Below are positions 17,923 to 27,258 of a stretch of 43,907 nt of DNA, in pieces. The stretch is taken from NCBI GenBank assembly GCA_009927055.1, contig RFNS01000106.1, positions 1 to 43,907 of the forward strand, given 5' to 3'. Made by a program: the position numbers and the translations under genes. This DNA comes from Alphaproteobacteria bacterium (lineage in GTDB: Bacteria; Pseudomonadota; Alphaproteobacteria; UBA9219; RFNS01). Under the pieces are notes generated by a model. The model was not told where the DNA came from, ran no database searches, and worked only from the letters and a program-made list of their open reading frames with translations. Position 1 is the stretch's first letter; each line of letters opens with the position of its first letter.

Positions 17923-20900
17923 TTAGGCAAGTGAAGCGCCCAGCATGTCTTCCTGTTGATTGTCTTCCTCAGCTTCTTCCTCGTTAAAAAAATAACGAGC
18001 CAGACATAACCCATTTGAGTGCATTGCATACTCTGGGAGAGCGTCTGTCATTAATGCAGAAAATTCTAATCCTGTTCCAGGGCCATTTAATACGATACAG
18101 AGATTTCTTCTCCCAGAATAAGGAAAAATTTTTGGCATTTGATAGACACAGTTATTAAAGTGTCTATCAAAATAGGCCCATTGCTTAGAAAAGGGTCTAT
18201 ATGCACTTACTACAATATGCTTTTGATGGAATACACCCCTTCTACCAGCTTTCACGCTTGCAAAAGTCTCCCGTGTCCACTTCATCTTCGCTTCATTCTT
18301 ATCAACGATACCTTCAGGATCTGGTCGATTCTGTCGAGATGGGTATCTCGATTGATAATTTTCTAGCTCAATGTTGTAGTGAGCAATCATACGCTCCATA
18401 TTTGAACTTACTTCAACCTTTGATGAGTTATAGCACCATGGATCTCGGTTAGTTTTGATGCCACTCGATATATCGGTAAATAGTGTCACCGACAAAGTAT
18501 CATCCTTGGTAGCAGCAGCTATAAATTTCTCGAAAGACACATCTCGTTGTGCCACCCAATCGCCATGTTCGTTTGGGTTTATGGTGCGCCAGCAGTTCTT
18601 GCTGTTGATCCCTTCAATGCTGCCAAAATTTGTGATGATGGCCAGCTTTTGTTCGCGCGTCAGATAGTCGCCGATGTCATGGAAGCGGATAATACCATGC
18701 TCAGCCGCGTTTGGGTTTTTTACCAAAACTGTAATCGCAATAGGCGACCGACTGCCCTGCTCAAATACATTGTCTTTCTCTTTGCGTCGAATTTCACCTT
18801 TAGTTCTGGCGTTGCCCCGCAGGTGAAAAACGTGGATGTTTGTAAACTCATCCGCCAAGCTCTTGCGGAATCCATCAAAAGAGTTTCCGTTGATCCATCC
18901 AGCACCAGATACAAAGGCAACAACACCTTGTTGACCAATTCGATCGCTAGCCCAGCGGTAAGCGCGAACATAGCTATTAAACAGGCTATTTTGAAGCCCA
19001 GCGTTACTTAGTGCTCCATAAGTGCAACGAATGCGATTATCGAGTTTTGGATATTCAAGATTTTGAGCATCATCGTTTCCACTCTCCTGCCCCTCGGAAT
19101 AGGGTGGATTGCCAAAAATAACGCGAATATCCAGCTTGCGCTGCCGCTTCCGGCGGGCGCTGTTATCAGGCATAAGATCGCTGATAAGATCGCGTTCCTG
19201 CTCGTAAAGCTGGAAGGTATCGGTCAGACAGATGCCGTCGAACGGGACATATTTGCCGCCGGCCAGGCCGTGATAAGCGGCCTCGATGTTGATGGCGGCG
19301 ATGTAGTAGGCCAGCAGCACGATCTCATTGGCATGAATCTCATGCTGATATTTATGCGCCAGCTCGTCCGGCTTGATAAGGCCAGATTGCAAGAGGCGCG
19401 TGATAAAAGTGCCGGTGCCGGTGAAGGGGTCAAGAATGTGAACACCCTTGCTGCCCAAAGTCTGGCCGAATTCGCTTTGCAGCACTTCGTTGACGGAATG
19501 GATGATAAAGTCCACCACTTCAACAGGCGTATAGACGATGCCAAGGCGCTCGGTCATTTGCGGAAAAGCATTGCGGAAAAATTTGTCGTAAAGCTCGACA
19601 ATGATTTTTTGTTTGGACTGCGCATTATCGATACCAGTGGCGCGCCGCTTCACGCTCTCATAGAACTTCTGAAGGCTCTCGGATTCCTTTTCCAAGTTGT
19701 GTTCGTCCAGCTTGTCGAGAACGATCTGCATCGCACGTGAAACGGGATTATTTTTGGCAAAGCTATAGCCCTCGAACAGCGCCTCGAATACGGGGCGCGT
19801 GATGATATGCTGCGCCAGCATCTCGATGGCCTCGGCATCGGTGATACTATCATTCAGGTCGTCTTTTATTTCTGCCAGGAAGGCGTCGAATGCAGCGCGC
19901 TCCGGTGTGCCGTGTTTCTGCACCAATGCGGTGATGCGAGTGATGTGGGTCTGGGCGATTTTGGCAATATCAGCCGCCCAATCTTCCCAATAGTCGCGCC
20001 GGCCGCATTTCTTGACGATTTTGGCCATGATGGCTTTGGAAAATTCGTCAAAAGCAAAGCGGGTCTGAAACGGCGCAGCCGGTTTGCCGGTGTCAGGATC
20101 GCGTTCATCGTCATCGCCTGAGGCGTGGCCCTGGCCGATATTGGGGCCGGTGCCTTTATTCTCTTTGCGGGGCGGCAACTTGTTGCTGACGGCGATAACC
20201 TCGATGTGGTCGGATACGTCCACACCAAGATCGGCCTTGTTTATCATGGCGTCGAAGCGTTCATCGTGTGAGCGCAAGGCATTCAAAATCTGCCAAACGA
20301 CGCGGTAGCGGTCGTTGTCGTTCAAGGCGTCTTCCGGCGTCACGCCGGCAGGAACGCCGATAGGCAGGATCACATAACCCATGTTTTTGTCTTTGGCACG
20401 GCGCATGACGCGACCAACAGACTGCACCACGTCTATCTGTGAGCGGCGTGGGTGCATGAAGAGGATCGCGTCCAGGGCGGGAACGTCCACGCCCTCGGAC
20501 AAGCAGCGGGCATTGGTGAGGATGCGGCAAGCATGGTCGCTATGTTCATCCTTCAACCAATTCAGTAGTCGGTCGCGGGATTTGGCGTTGAAAGTGCCGT
20601 CCACATGCTCCAACTGGCAATCGAGCGGCAAGGCGTCGCCCTCAGCTTCCTTACCCTCGTCGGATGCCAGATATTCGGAAACGACGGCGGCGAATTCCTC
20701 CTGGATCATTTTCGATGTGGCAATGTCCTTGCAGAAGGCCAGGGCGCGCTTCATCGGCTGCGGATCGGTCAGCAGATCGTTTTTCAAGCCATGCTTGGCA
20801 AGAGCCTTGTAGCAGCCGATAATTTTGGTGGCGTCGTCCAGCTTCAGCTCGGATTTGTCGGCCAGGCGTTTTTGAACGCCGGTGCTGACCATCTGCTCGT

Positions 20901-22158
20901 CCACGGCCAGAACCAAAACCTTATAATCCGTCAGCAGCTTGTTTTCGACGGCCCAACCGAAACCACGGGCGAAAAGCGTTTCGCCGAAATAAGCCTCATT
21001 GTCCATGTCGTAAAGCACGGCGGATGCTTCGGTGGCCTTCGCGCGCACGGCCTCACCGAACACTTTGGGCGTGGCTGTCATATAGACACGCTTCTTGCCG
21101 GCAATCACCTTCTGGTCGTGAACCTTGACGAAATTGCTATCGTCCGCACCGTCTAGGGTCGCGCCGGTCGTGCGGTGCGCCTCGTCACAGATAATCAGGT
21201 CGAATTCTGGCAAGCCGTGCTTCTTTTGAGCGTCGGCAATCACCTGGATTGATTGATAGGTGGCAAAGATCACCGTCATTTGCTCGCCGGCCGACCGCTT
21301 GGCACTCGCGGCCAGCTTGGCGGCGTCAGTCGTCGCGGGGAATGCTAGGTCGAGGAAGTCGATCTCGGCCACGTCATCGGCATTCGCGCGCCGCTTCCCG
21401 ACTTGGGTATCAGAACAGACGGCAAAAGAGCGCAGCGGTGTTTGACTATCGGCCGTCCATTCGCGCACGGTTTGCGACATAAGGGCCAGGGATGGCACGA
21501 GGAAGAGAACGGTGCCGCCGGCTCCGATCAAGTCTTCCGCAATCTTTAGACTGGTGAAGGTTTTACCTGTGCCGCAAGCCATGATGAGCTTGCCACGATC
21601 CGCTGTTTCCAGTCCTTTGCGAACGGCCGCAACAGCATCCTTCTGGTGCGGCAATAGGGTTTTCTTTTTACTGAGAACGATCTCGCCCTTGGCGGCGAAG
21701 CGTTCCCATTGGATCGAGCTGGCTTCAAGGTCGGCAAGGCTCAAGCGCGTGGTGATGATCGCTTGGCCGCGCAACATGGTTTCAGCGTTTTCACTCCACG
21801 GCACGTCTGTGGTGTCGATGATAACGCGGCGCTTGAATGGTTCCTTGGCTGAGGCTGATATGCAGCTATCGATGTCAGCCTTCTGAATGCGGTATTTAGG
21901 GTCATAGAATTTGCATTGGATTGCGGCGAAGCCGTCCTCGCCGCGCAACTTGGCAACAAGATCAATGCCGGTATCTCGCCCGTCCCATCCGTGCGCAGCC
22001 GCCCAATCCTTATAGGTTTGTACAGCTTCATACTGTTGAATCTGAACGGGGTCATTAATGAGATAAGCCACGGCCAGGCGTTCAAAATACGTCCCCTTGT
22101 CGCGCTCGGTGCGCGCCACTTCACGGTATGAATTCAACAGTTCTCTGAGCGCAGTCAT
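17923..22158 (-). CDS. Type ISP-like single-chain restriction-modification enzyme (Mrr-like nuclease, SF2 translocase, N6-adenine methyltransferase, target recognition region)
   Basis: DTGIDLVAKLRGEDGFAAIQCKF (Mrr-type nuclease); ACGTGKT and DEAH helicase motifs; VQSVGRVMRR; DPFTGTGTFITRLL (AdoMet) and GNPPY (motif IV); 1411 aa. Confidence 0.9.
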   Translation of the reverse strand: MTALRELLNSYREVARTERDKGTYFERLAVAYLINDPVQIQQYEAVQTYKDWAAAHGWDGRDTGIDLVAKLRGEDGFAAIQCKFYDPKYRIQKADIDSCISASAKEPFKRRVIIDTTDVPWSENAETMLRGQAIITTRLSLADLEASSIQWERFAAKGEIVLSKKKTLLPHQKDAVAAVRKGLETADRGKLIMACGTGKTFTSLKIAEDLIGAGGTVLFLVPSLALMSQTVREWTADSQTPLRSFAVCSDTQVGKRRANADDVAEIDFLDLAFPATTDAAKLAASAKRSAGEQMTVIFATYQSIQVIADAQKKHGLPEFDLIICDEAHRTTGATLDGADDSNFVKVHDQKVIAGKKRVYMTATPKVFGEAVRAKATEASAVLYDMDNEAYFGETLFARGFGWAVENKLLTDYKVLVLAVDEQMVSTGVQKRLADKSELKLDDATKIIGCYKALAKHGLKNDLLTDPQPMKRALAFCKDIATSKMIQEEFAAVVSEYLASDEGKEAEGDALPLDCQLEHVDGTFNAKSRDRLLNWLKDEHSDHACRILTNARCLSEGVDVPALDAILFMHPRRSQIDVVQSVGRVMRRAKDKNMGYVILPIGVPAGVTPEDALNDNDRYRVVWQILNALRSHDERFDAMINKADLGVDVSDHIEVIAVSNKLPPRKENKGTGPNIGQGHASGDDDERDPDTGKPAAPFQTRFAFDEFSKAIMAKIVKKCGRRDYWEDWAADIAKIAQTHITRITALVQKHGTPERAAFDAFLAEIKDDLNDSITDAEAIEMLAQHIITRPVFEALFEGYSFAKNNPVSRAMQIVLDKLDEHNLEKESESLQKFYESVKRRATGIDNAQSKQKIIVELYDKFFRNAFPQMTERLGIVYTPVEVVDFIIHSVNEVLQSEFGQTLGSKGVHILDPFTGTGTFITRLLQSGLIKPDELAHKYQHEIHANEIVLLAYYIAAINIEAAYHGLAGGKYVPFDGICLTDTFQLYEQERDLISDLMPDNSARRKRQRKLDIRVIFGNPPYSEGQESGNDDAQNLEYPKLDNRIRCTYGALSNAGLQNSLFNSYVRAYRWASDRIGQQGVVAFVSGAGWINGNSFDGFRKSLADEFTNIHVFHLRGNARTKGEIRRKEKDNVFEQGSRSPIAITVLVKNPNAAEHGIIRFHDIGDYLTREQKLAIITNFGSIEGINSKNCWRTINPNEHGDWVAQRDVSFEKFIAAATKDDTLSVTLFTDISSGIKTNRDPWCYNSSKVEVSSNMERMIAHYNIELENYQSRYPSRQNRPDPEGIVDKNEAKMKWTRETFASVKAGRRGVFHQKHIVVSAYRPFSKQWAYFDRHFNNCVYQMPKIFPYSGRRNLCIVLNGPGTGLEFSALMTDALPEYAMHSNGLCLARYFFNEEEAEEDNQQEDMLGASLA

Positions 22159-22457
22159 GGGTCTTTTGTTCCTCTTATTCTAAATCATGGCAACGCATCC
22201 AGGTTGTTTTGCCAGAATCGTGGTACCCATAGTGTCTTTTTTAGCTCTTGATCTACCATGTCAGCCCCAATCAGATTTTCCTGATTTTTTATAGCGGGCT
22301 GGAGCGGTTATATAAAGGGTTAATGCCTGTTCGTTAATAAATACTCTGTCCGCTCGAACAGATGTCACCCTTCACTTACTTACTCAATAGACAGACACCC
22401 AATCAAAACAGGTACCTACATTTTGTGGGAACGTGATTTCAAAATACCACAAATTTT

Positions 22458-22510
22458 GTACGGCCGTACGATAGCGTTTCGGAATCCAAGAAGGGGTATA
22501 CCCCTAGGGG
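22458..22510. promoter_or_regulatory. Cluster of perfect palindromes in the right-end intergenic region
   Basis: GTACGGCCGTAC (22458-22469), GGGGTATACCCC (22493-22504), CCCCTAGGGG (22501-22510). Confidence 0.5.
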
Positions 22511-22572
22511 TGGGATGGGTACCAAAACAGGAAAGCAAAATCAGAAGAAATTTGACAGACGGATTGATTTAT

Positions 22573-22594
22573 TGCGACCTATTTGCGACCTAGA
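22573..22594 (+). promoter_or_regulatory. Candidate integrase arm-type sites, right end: TGCGACCTA x2 with 11-bp period
   Basis: TGCGACCTATT (22573) followed by TGCGACCTAGA (22584); mirrors 9716-9737. Confidence 0.65.
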
Positions 22595-22638
22595 GAAAGA
22601 GCGTGAGTTCATAAAATCATCTAAGCCATTGAAATCGT

Positions 22639-22683
22639 TGGAGCGGGTGAAGGGAATCGAACCCTCATAGCCAGCTTGGAAGG
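22639..22683. repeat. att direct repeat within tRNA-Gly, right end
   Basis: Identical 45 bp to 9530-9574. Confidence 0.95.
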
Positions 22684-22712
22684 CTGGAGCTTTACCACTA
22701 AGCTACACCCGC
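22639..22712 (-). tRNA. tRNA-Gly (anticodon TCC), CCA encoded
   Basis: Reverse complement GCGGGTGTAGCTTAGTGGTAAAGCTCCAGCCTTCCAAGCTGGCTATGAGGGTTCGATTCCCTTCACCCGCTCCA; acceptor GCGGGTG/CACCCGC, anticodon stem CCAGC/GCTGG, loop CTTCCAA. Confidence 0.96.
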
Positions 22713-22767
22713 GCGATGAACAGCATAGGCCCCAAACATAACCAAAACACAAACGCTGGTAAAGCGC

Positions 22768-25700
22768 TTAGGCCTGCTTCTGAAACCTTAAGACAAGCTT
22801 GCGCAGCACCACATAAAACACCGGAGTCATCAACAGGCCAAAGAACGTGACGCCGATCATGCCGAAAAACACCGCTGTTCCCATAGCTTGGCGCATTTCG
22901 GCCCCCGCGCCATGCGCAAACACCAACGGCAGCACGCCCAGAATAAACGCCAGCGATGTCATCAGAATGGGGCGCAAGCGCAGGCGGCAGGCCTCGATGG
23001 CGGCACCGACAGGATCGCGCCCATAAATTTCTTCCTGCTGGCGCGCAAATTCGACAATCAAGATAGCATTCTTGGCCGCAAGACCAATCAGCACCACCAA
23101 TCCAATTTGTGTCAGAATGTTATTATCCATGCCGCGCAGCCACACGCCGCTGAGCGCCGAAAGCACACTCATGGGGACAATTAAGAGGATGGCCATCGGC
23201 AGCGCCCAGCTTTCAAACTGAGCGGCCAGCACCATAAAAACAAACACAATGGCCAGCACAAAAACAATCACAGCGGTGTTGCCGGTCATTTTTTCCTGCA
23301 GGGCCAGCTCGGTCCACTCGGTGCGCACGCCTTCGGGCAACAAATCTTTCGCCAGCTTTTCCATGGTGGTGATGGCCTGCCCCGAACTGACACCAGGGGC
23401 CGCACTGCCGCTGACAGGAATGGCCGGATACATGTTATAGCGCTGAATTAAATCAGGCCCCGTGGTGTATTGAACATTCACCAGCGTGCCGAGTGGCACC
23501 AGATGGCCGTCAGTGTTGCGCACTTTTAATCCGGCAATGTCTTCGGGCTGAACTCTGAAGCGTTGATCGGCCTGCGCGCGCACCTGAAAAATGCGGCCGA
23601 ACATGTTAAAATCATTCACGTAACTTGATCCCAAAAAATCTTGCAGGGCTTCAAACACATTGCCCAGCGGCACATTCAGCATCTGCGCCTTGGTGCGATC
23701 GATATCGAGATACACCTGCGGCGTTTCAGCCGAAAAACTGGTATAAATGCCGGTCAGCGTGGGGGTTTGCCATGCGGCGCCCACCAACCCGCCAACCGAT
23801 TGCAGCAGCGGCTTCAGCCCCATGGCTGTTGTATCTTGTACCATCAGCTTAAAACCGCCGGCGTTGCCCACGCCACGCACAGGCGGCGGTGGAATGGTGA
23901 TGATAAACGCATCTTGGATGACTGACAGCCGTTGCTGCAGATCATCGATAATTTTTTGTGCGGTCTGGTGGTGGGGCACACGCTCAGAGAACGGTTTGAA
24001 GCCCGAAAAAATGGCCGCACCGTTAGAGGCGTTGGTGAACGTCGCACCCGAGAAACCCGCAAAACCCACCGCAAAATTAACACCCGGCGTTGCCTGAATA
24101 ATATCAGATGCTTTTTTCACAACCTCATCGGTGCGCGAAAGCGCGGCGCCATCGGGCAACTTGATGACGGTGATGGCGTATCCCTGATCGACCTGCGGGA
24201 TAAAACCCGTGGGCACGGTTGTGGCCAGCATCACAACGCCACCAACACACAGCGCATAAAAAATCAACACAAAAGAACGCATGCGCACAAGCCACGCCAC
24301 AACCCCGCCATAGGCGTGGCTGGTGCTCTCCATCAGCGTGTTAAAGCGCGTGGCAAACCCTTCGCCCCACCGCTGCATCAGGCTTTTTCCGCCCTCAACA
24401 TGCGGTTTCAGCAAAATGGCCCCCAGCGCGGGCGACAGCGTAAGTGAATTGATGGTGGAGATGATGGTGGCCACCGACAGCGTCAGGGCAAATTGCTGAT
24501 AAAACGCGCCCGATATGCCAGGCATAAACGCCGTGGGCACAAAAACGGCGGTGAGCGCGAGTGATGTCGCGATCAGGGCCGTTCCCACCTCGCGCATTGT
24601 TTTGTGGGCGGCTTCAAGCGGCGAAAAACCTTCGTGCAAATAACGCTCGATATTCTCGACAACCACAATCGCGTCATCCACCACAATGCCGATGGCCAAA
24701 ATCATGGCGAACAGCGTGAGCATATTTAATGAAAAACCAAAGGCCGCCATCACCGCAAACGTGCCCACCAGCGACACAGGAATGGTGAGGATGGGAATAA
24801 GGCTGGCGCGCCATTTGTGCAGAAAAAGAATGATAACCAACACCACCAGCAAAATTGCTTCGGCCAGTGTTTTCAAAACTTCTTCGATCGATTGCTGGAT
24901 AAAATCGGTTGGATTATAGACAATGCGATATTCAATGCCTTTAGGAAAGGTTTTTGAAATTTCCTGCATTGTTTCTTTCACGTCGCCCGCAATCGATAAG
25001 GCATTGCTGCCCGGACGTTGAAAAATGGCCAGCGCCACGGCAGGTTTGTTGTTCAGATAACTGTTGGTCACATAATCGCGCGCGCCCAGCTCTACCCTCG
25101 CCACGTCGCGCAAGCGTGTCAGCCGCCCATCATCGCCCGATTTGATCACCACGTTCTCAAACTGCTCTGGCTCCTCAAAACGCCCTTGCGTGGCGATGCT
25201 CAACTGAAAGGCGTTCTGCCCTGCCACAGGTGGCTCGCCCAGCGTGCCGCTGGAAACCTGAATATTCTGCTCGCGCAGCGATCGGATCACATCGCCCGAT
25301 GTCAAGCCAAGCCCCGATAATTTATCAGGGTCCATCCAAATACGCAGGCTATATTCGCGCAAACCAAACAACATCACGTTGCCCACGCCATCAATGCGCG
25401 TCAGCTGATCTTTGACCTTCAGCAGCGCATAATTGCTGATATACAGCTGATCAAAGCTATCATCGGGCGATAGCATATGCACGACCAGCATCAAATCGGC
25501 CCCGCTTTTGGCGGTGCTCACGCCAAGACGCCGCACTTCTTCTGGCAGGCGCGGCTCGGCTTGGGCAACCCTGTTTTGCACCTGCACCTGCGCCTTGTCT
25601 AAATCGGTGCCTGTGCGAAAGGTTACGGTCAGCGACATCGACCCATCGCTGGTCGAATACGATGACATATACAACATATTTTCCACGCCGTTGATCTGCT

Positions 25701-25923
25701 CCTCCAGCGGGGTGGCCACGGTTTTGGCCACTGTCTCGGCATTCGCACCCGGATAAGCGGCCCGCACATTGACCGTGGGCGGTGCCACTTCCGGGTACTG
25801 CGCGACAGGCAGCAGAAAATAAGAGACAGCGCCAACAACCAGCATAAACAACGCAATGACGCTGGCAAAAATGGGCCGCGTGACAAAATAATTGCCAATA
25901 TTATCGTGCTGATTTTTTGTCAT
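22768..25923 (-). CDS. RND multidrug efflux transporter, HAE1/AcrB family
   Basis: FVTRPIFASVIALFMLVVGAVSYFLLPVAQYPEVAPP; GIVVDDAIVVVENIERYL; 1051 aa. Confidence 0.96.
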   Translation of the reverse strand: MTKNQHDNIGNYFVTRPIFASVIALFMLVVGAVSYFLLPVAQYPEVAPPTVNVRAAYPGANAETVAKTVATPLEEQINGVENMLYMSSYSTSDGSMSLTVTFRTGTDLDKAQVQVQNRVAQAEPRLPEEVRRLGVSTAKSGADLMLVVHMLSPDDSFDQLYISNYALLKVKDQLTRIDGVGNVMLFGLREYSLRIWMDPDKLSGLGLTSGDVIRSLREQNIQVSSGTLGEPPVAGQNAFQLSIATQGRFEEPEQFENVVIKSGDDGRLTRLRDVARVELGARDYVTNSYLNNKPAVALAIFQRPGSNALSIAGDVKETMQEISKTFPKGIEYRIVYNPTDFIQQSIEEVLKTLAEAILLVVLVIILFLHKWRASLIPILTIPVSLVGTFAVMAAFGFSLNMLTLFAMILAIGIVVDDAIVVVENIERYLHEGFSPLEAAHKTMREVGTALIATSLALTAVFVPTAFMPGISGAFYQQFALTLSVATIISTINSLTLSPALGAILLKPHVEGGKSLMQRWGEGFATRFNTLMESTSHAYGGVVAWLVRMRSFVLIFYALCVGGVVMLATTVPTGFIPQVDQGYAITVIKLPDGAALSRTDEVVKKASDIIQATPGVNFAVGFAGFSGATFTNASNGAAIFSGFKPFSERVPHHQTAQKIIDDLQQRLSVIQDAFIITIPPPPVRGVGNAGGFKLMVQDTTAMGLKPLLQSVGGLVGAAWQTPTLTGIYTSFSAETPQVYLDIDRTKAQMLNVPLGNVFEALQDFLGSSYVNDFNMFGRIFQVRAQADQRFRVQPEDIAGLKVRNTDGHLVPLGTLVNVQYTTGPDLIQRYNMYPAIPVSGSAAPGVSSGQAITTMEKLAKDLLPEGVRTEWTELALQEKMTGNTAVIVFVLAIVFVFMVLAAQFESWALPMAILLIVPMSVLSALSGVWLRGMDNNILTQIGLVVLIGLAAKNAILIVEFARQQEEIYGRDPVGAAIEACRLRLRPILMTSLAFILGVLPLVFAHGAGAEMRQAMGTAVFFGMIGVTFFGLLMTPVFYVVLRKLVLRFQKQA

Positions 25924-27209
25924 GGCGATGATGTTTCTTCCATCGCGCCGGCAGAACCAGCCTGCGGCATCTCAGCCCCTGTGGCGTCAATGTTGGCACC
26001 AGTCGCCGTTTCTTCAGCGGCGCTGGTTGGTTCAGCCCCACGAGACGCCATGCTTTTAATCATCGGATGCGCGGGCGGCGACAACATCTGGTTTTCGGGC
26101 GAGACAACAAGCCCAGGGCGCACGCGCTGTAACCCGTTGATGACGATACGATCGCCGCTGGCAATGCCCGATTTGATGACGCGCATATCATCAATCGCGC
26201 GACCAATCTCAACAGGTTTTACCGTCACTTCGTTCTGGTCGTTCACCACATAAACAATGCGCCTGCCCTGATCCGATCCTACGGCTTCATCGGGCACAAT
26301 CATGGCCTGATACAGGCCGCTGCCCATAATGCGCACGCGCCCGAACATGCCGGGCGTTAACAGTAAATCGGCGTTCTGAAAAATGGCACGCCCCCGCATG
26401 GTGCCTGTGCCTCGATCAATATTATTATCAACAAAATTCATTTTTCCTTCGCGCAAAAAATCAACATCATCGCTCAGGGTGACAAAAACAGGGTTTTCAT
26501 GTTCGCGGCTACTGGGTCTTTCACCGGTGCCAGCCAGGCGGGTATATTTCAGATAAGTCTGCTCATCAATATCAAACACGAAATGAATAGGATCGAGCGA
26601 GACAATGCGGGTCAGCTTAGTCGACTCCGCCGTGCCGCCTGTCACCAAATTGCCTTCGGTCACAAATTTGTTACTGATACGGCCAGCGATGGGCGCCGTG
26701 ATGCGGGTATAATCGAGATTCAATCTTGCCTGATCACGCCTGGCGCGGGCGGCCGACAGCGTGGCCTTGGCTGTGTCATACTCCTGGCTTCTCAAATCAA
26801 CCGTTCTCTCGGCTGTGTTGCCTTTGGCGCGCAAATTTTTAGCACGCTCCAGTTCAGCTTCTGAAAATTTTTGTGCCGCTTCGGCGGCGGCCACATCGGC
26901 TTCGGCCTGCCTCAGTTCAGCCTGATAAGGGCGCGGATCAATCACAAACAGCAAATCGCCCTTGTTCACCATGGCCCCTTCTTTGAAGTGAACAGATTGC
27001 AAATATCCACTCACCCTGGCTCTGATCTCCACATCATCAATCGCCTCAAAACGGCCTGTAAACTCATCCCATTCCATCACCTCCGCCATCAGGGGTTGGG
27101 CCACGGTGACCTGGGGCGGGGGCGGCTGGCTGGCTGAATTCTCAGAACGACCGGCGTCATCGCACGCTGTCAGCAGAAAAAGAAGAAGAAGAATAGAAAA
27201 CGATCGCAT
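25920..27209 (-). CDS. RND efflux periplasmic adaptor (AcrA/MexE-like)
   Basis: Lipoprotein-like N-terminus, VSGYLQSVHFKEGAMVNKGDLLFVIDPRPY, YTRITAPIAGRIS; overlaps the transporter gene by 4 nt. Confidence 0.94.
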   Translation of the reverse strand: MRSFSILLLLFLLTACDDAGRSENSASQPPPPQVTVAQPLMAEVMEWDEFTGRFEAIDDVEIRARVSGYLQSVHFKEGAMVNKGDLLFVIDPRPYQAELRQAEADVAAAEAAQKFSEAELERAKNLRAKGNTAERTVDLRSQEYDTAKATLSAARARRDQARLNLDYTRITAPIAGRISNKFVTEGNLVTGGTAESTKLTRIVSLDPIHFVFDIDEQTYLKYTRLAGTGERPSSREHENPVFVTLSDDVDFLREGKMNFVDNNIDRGTGTMRGRAIFQNADLLLTPGMFGRVRIMGSGLYQAMIVPDEAVGSDQGRRIVYVVNDQNEVTVKPVEIGRAIDDMRVIKSGIASGDRIVINGLQRVRPGLVVSPENQMLSPPAHPMIKSMASRGAEPTSAAEETATGANIDATGAEMPQAGSAGAMEETSSP

Positions 27210-27258
27210 AAAACCTCTGCCAAGATTTAGGGCCTAGCCTTCAAAAATGCAACTTGCC

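Larger units (their letters stand above)
9530..22683. mobile_element. tRNA-Gly-integrated genomic island, phage-satellite (PICI-like) candidate carrying Type ISP-like restriction-modification
   Basis: 45-bp perfect direct repeats at both ends; integrase next to the left end; AlpA-like, TerS-like and primase-helicase genes; no structural phage genes seen. Confidence 0.88.

Noticed and set aside
19063-19740. 225-aa plus-strand ORF inside the Type ISP-like gene
   Set aside because: Antisense to methyltransferase motifs (DPFTGTGTF, NPPY) that are clearly coding on the minus strand.
22768-27209. RND pump as part of the island cargo
   Set aside because: It lies outside the right att repeat and tRNA, so it belongs to the chromosome backbone.
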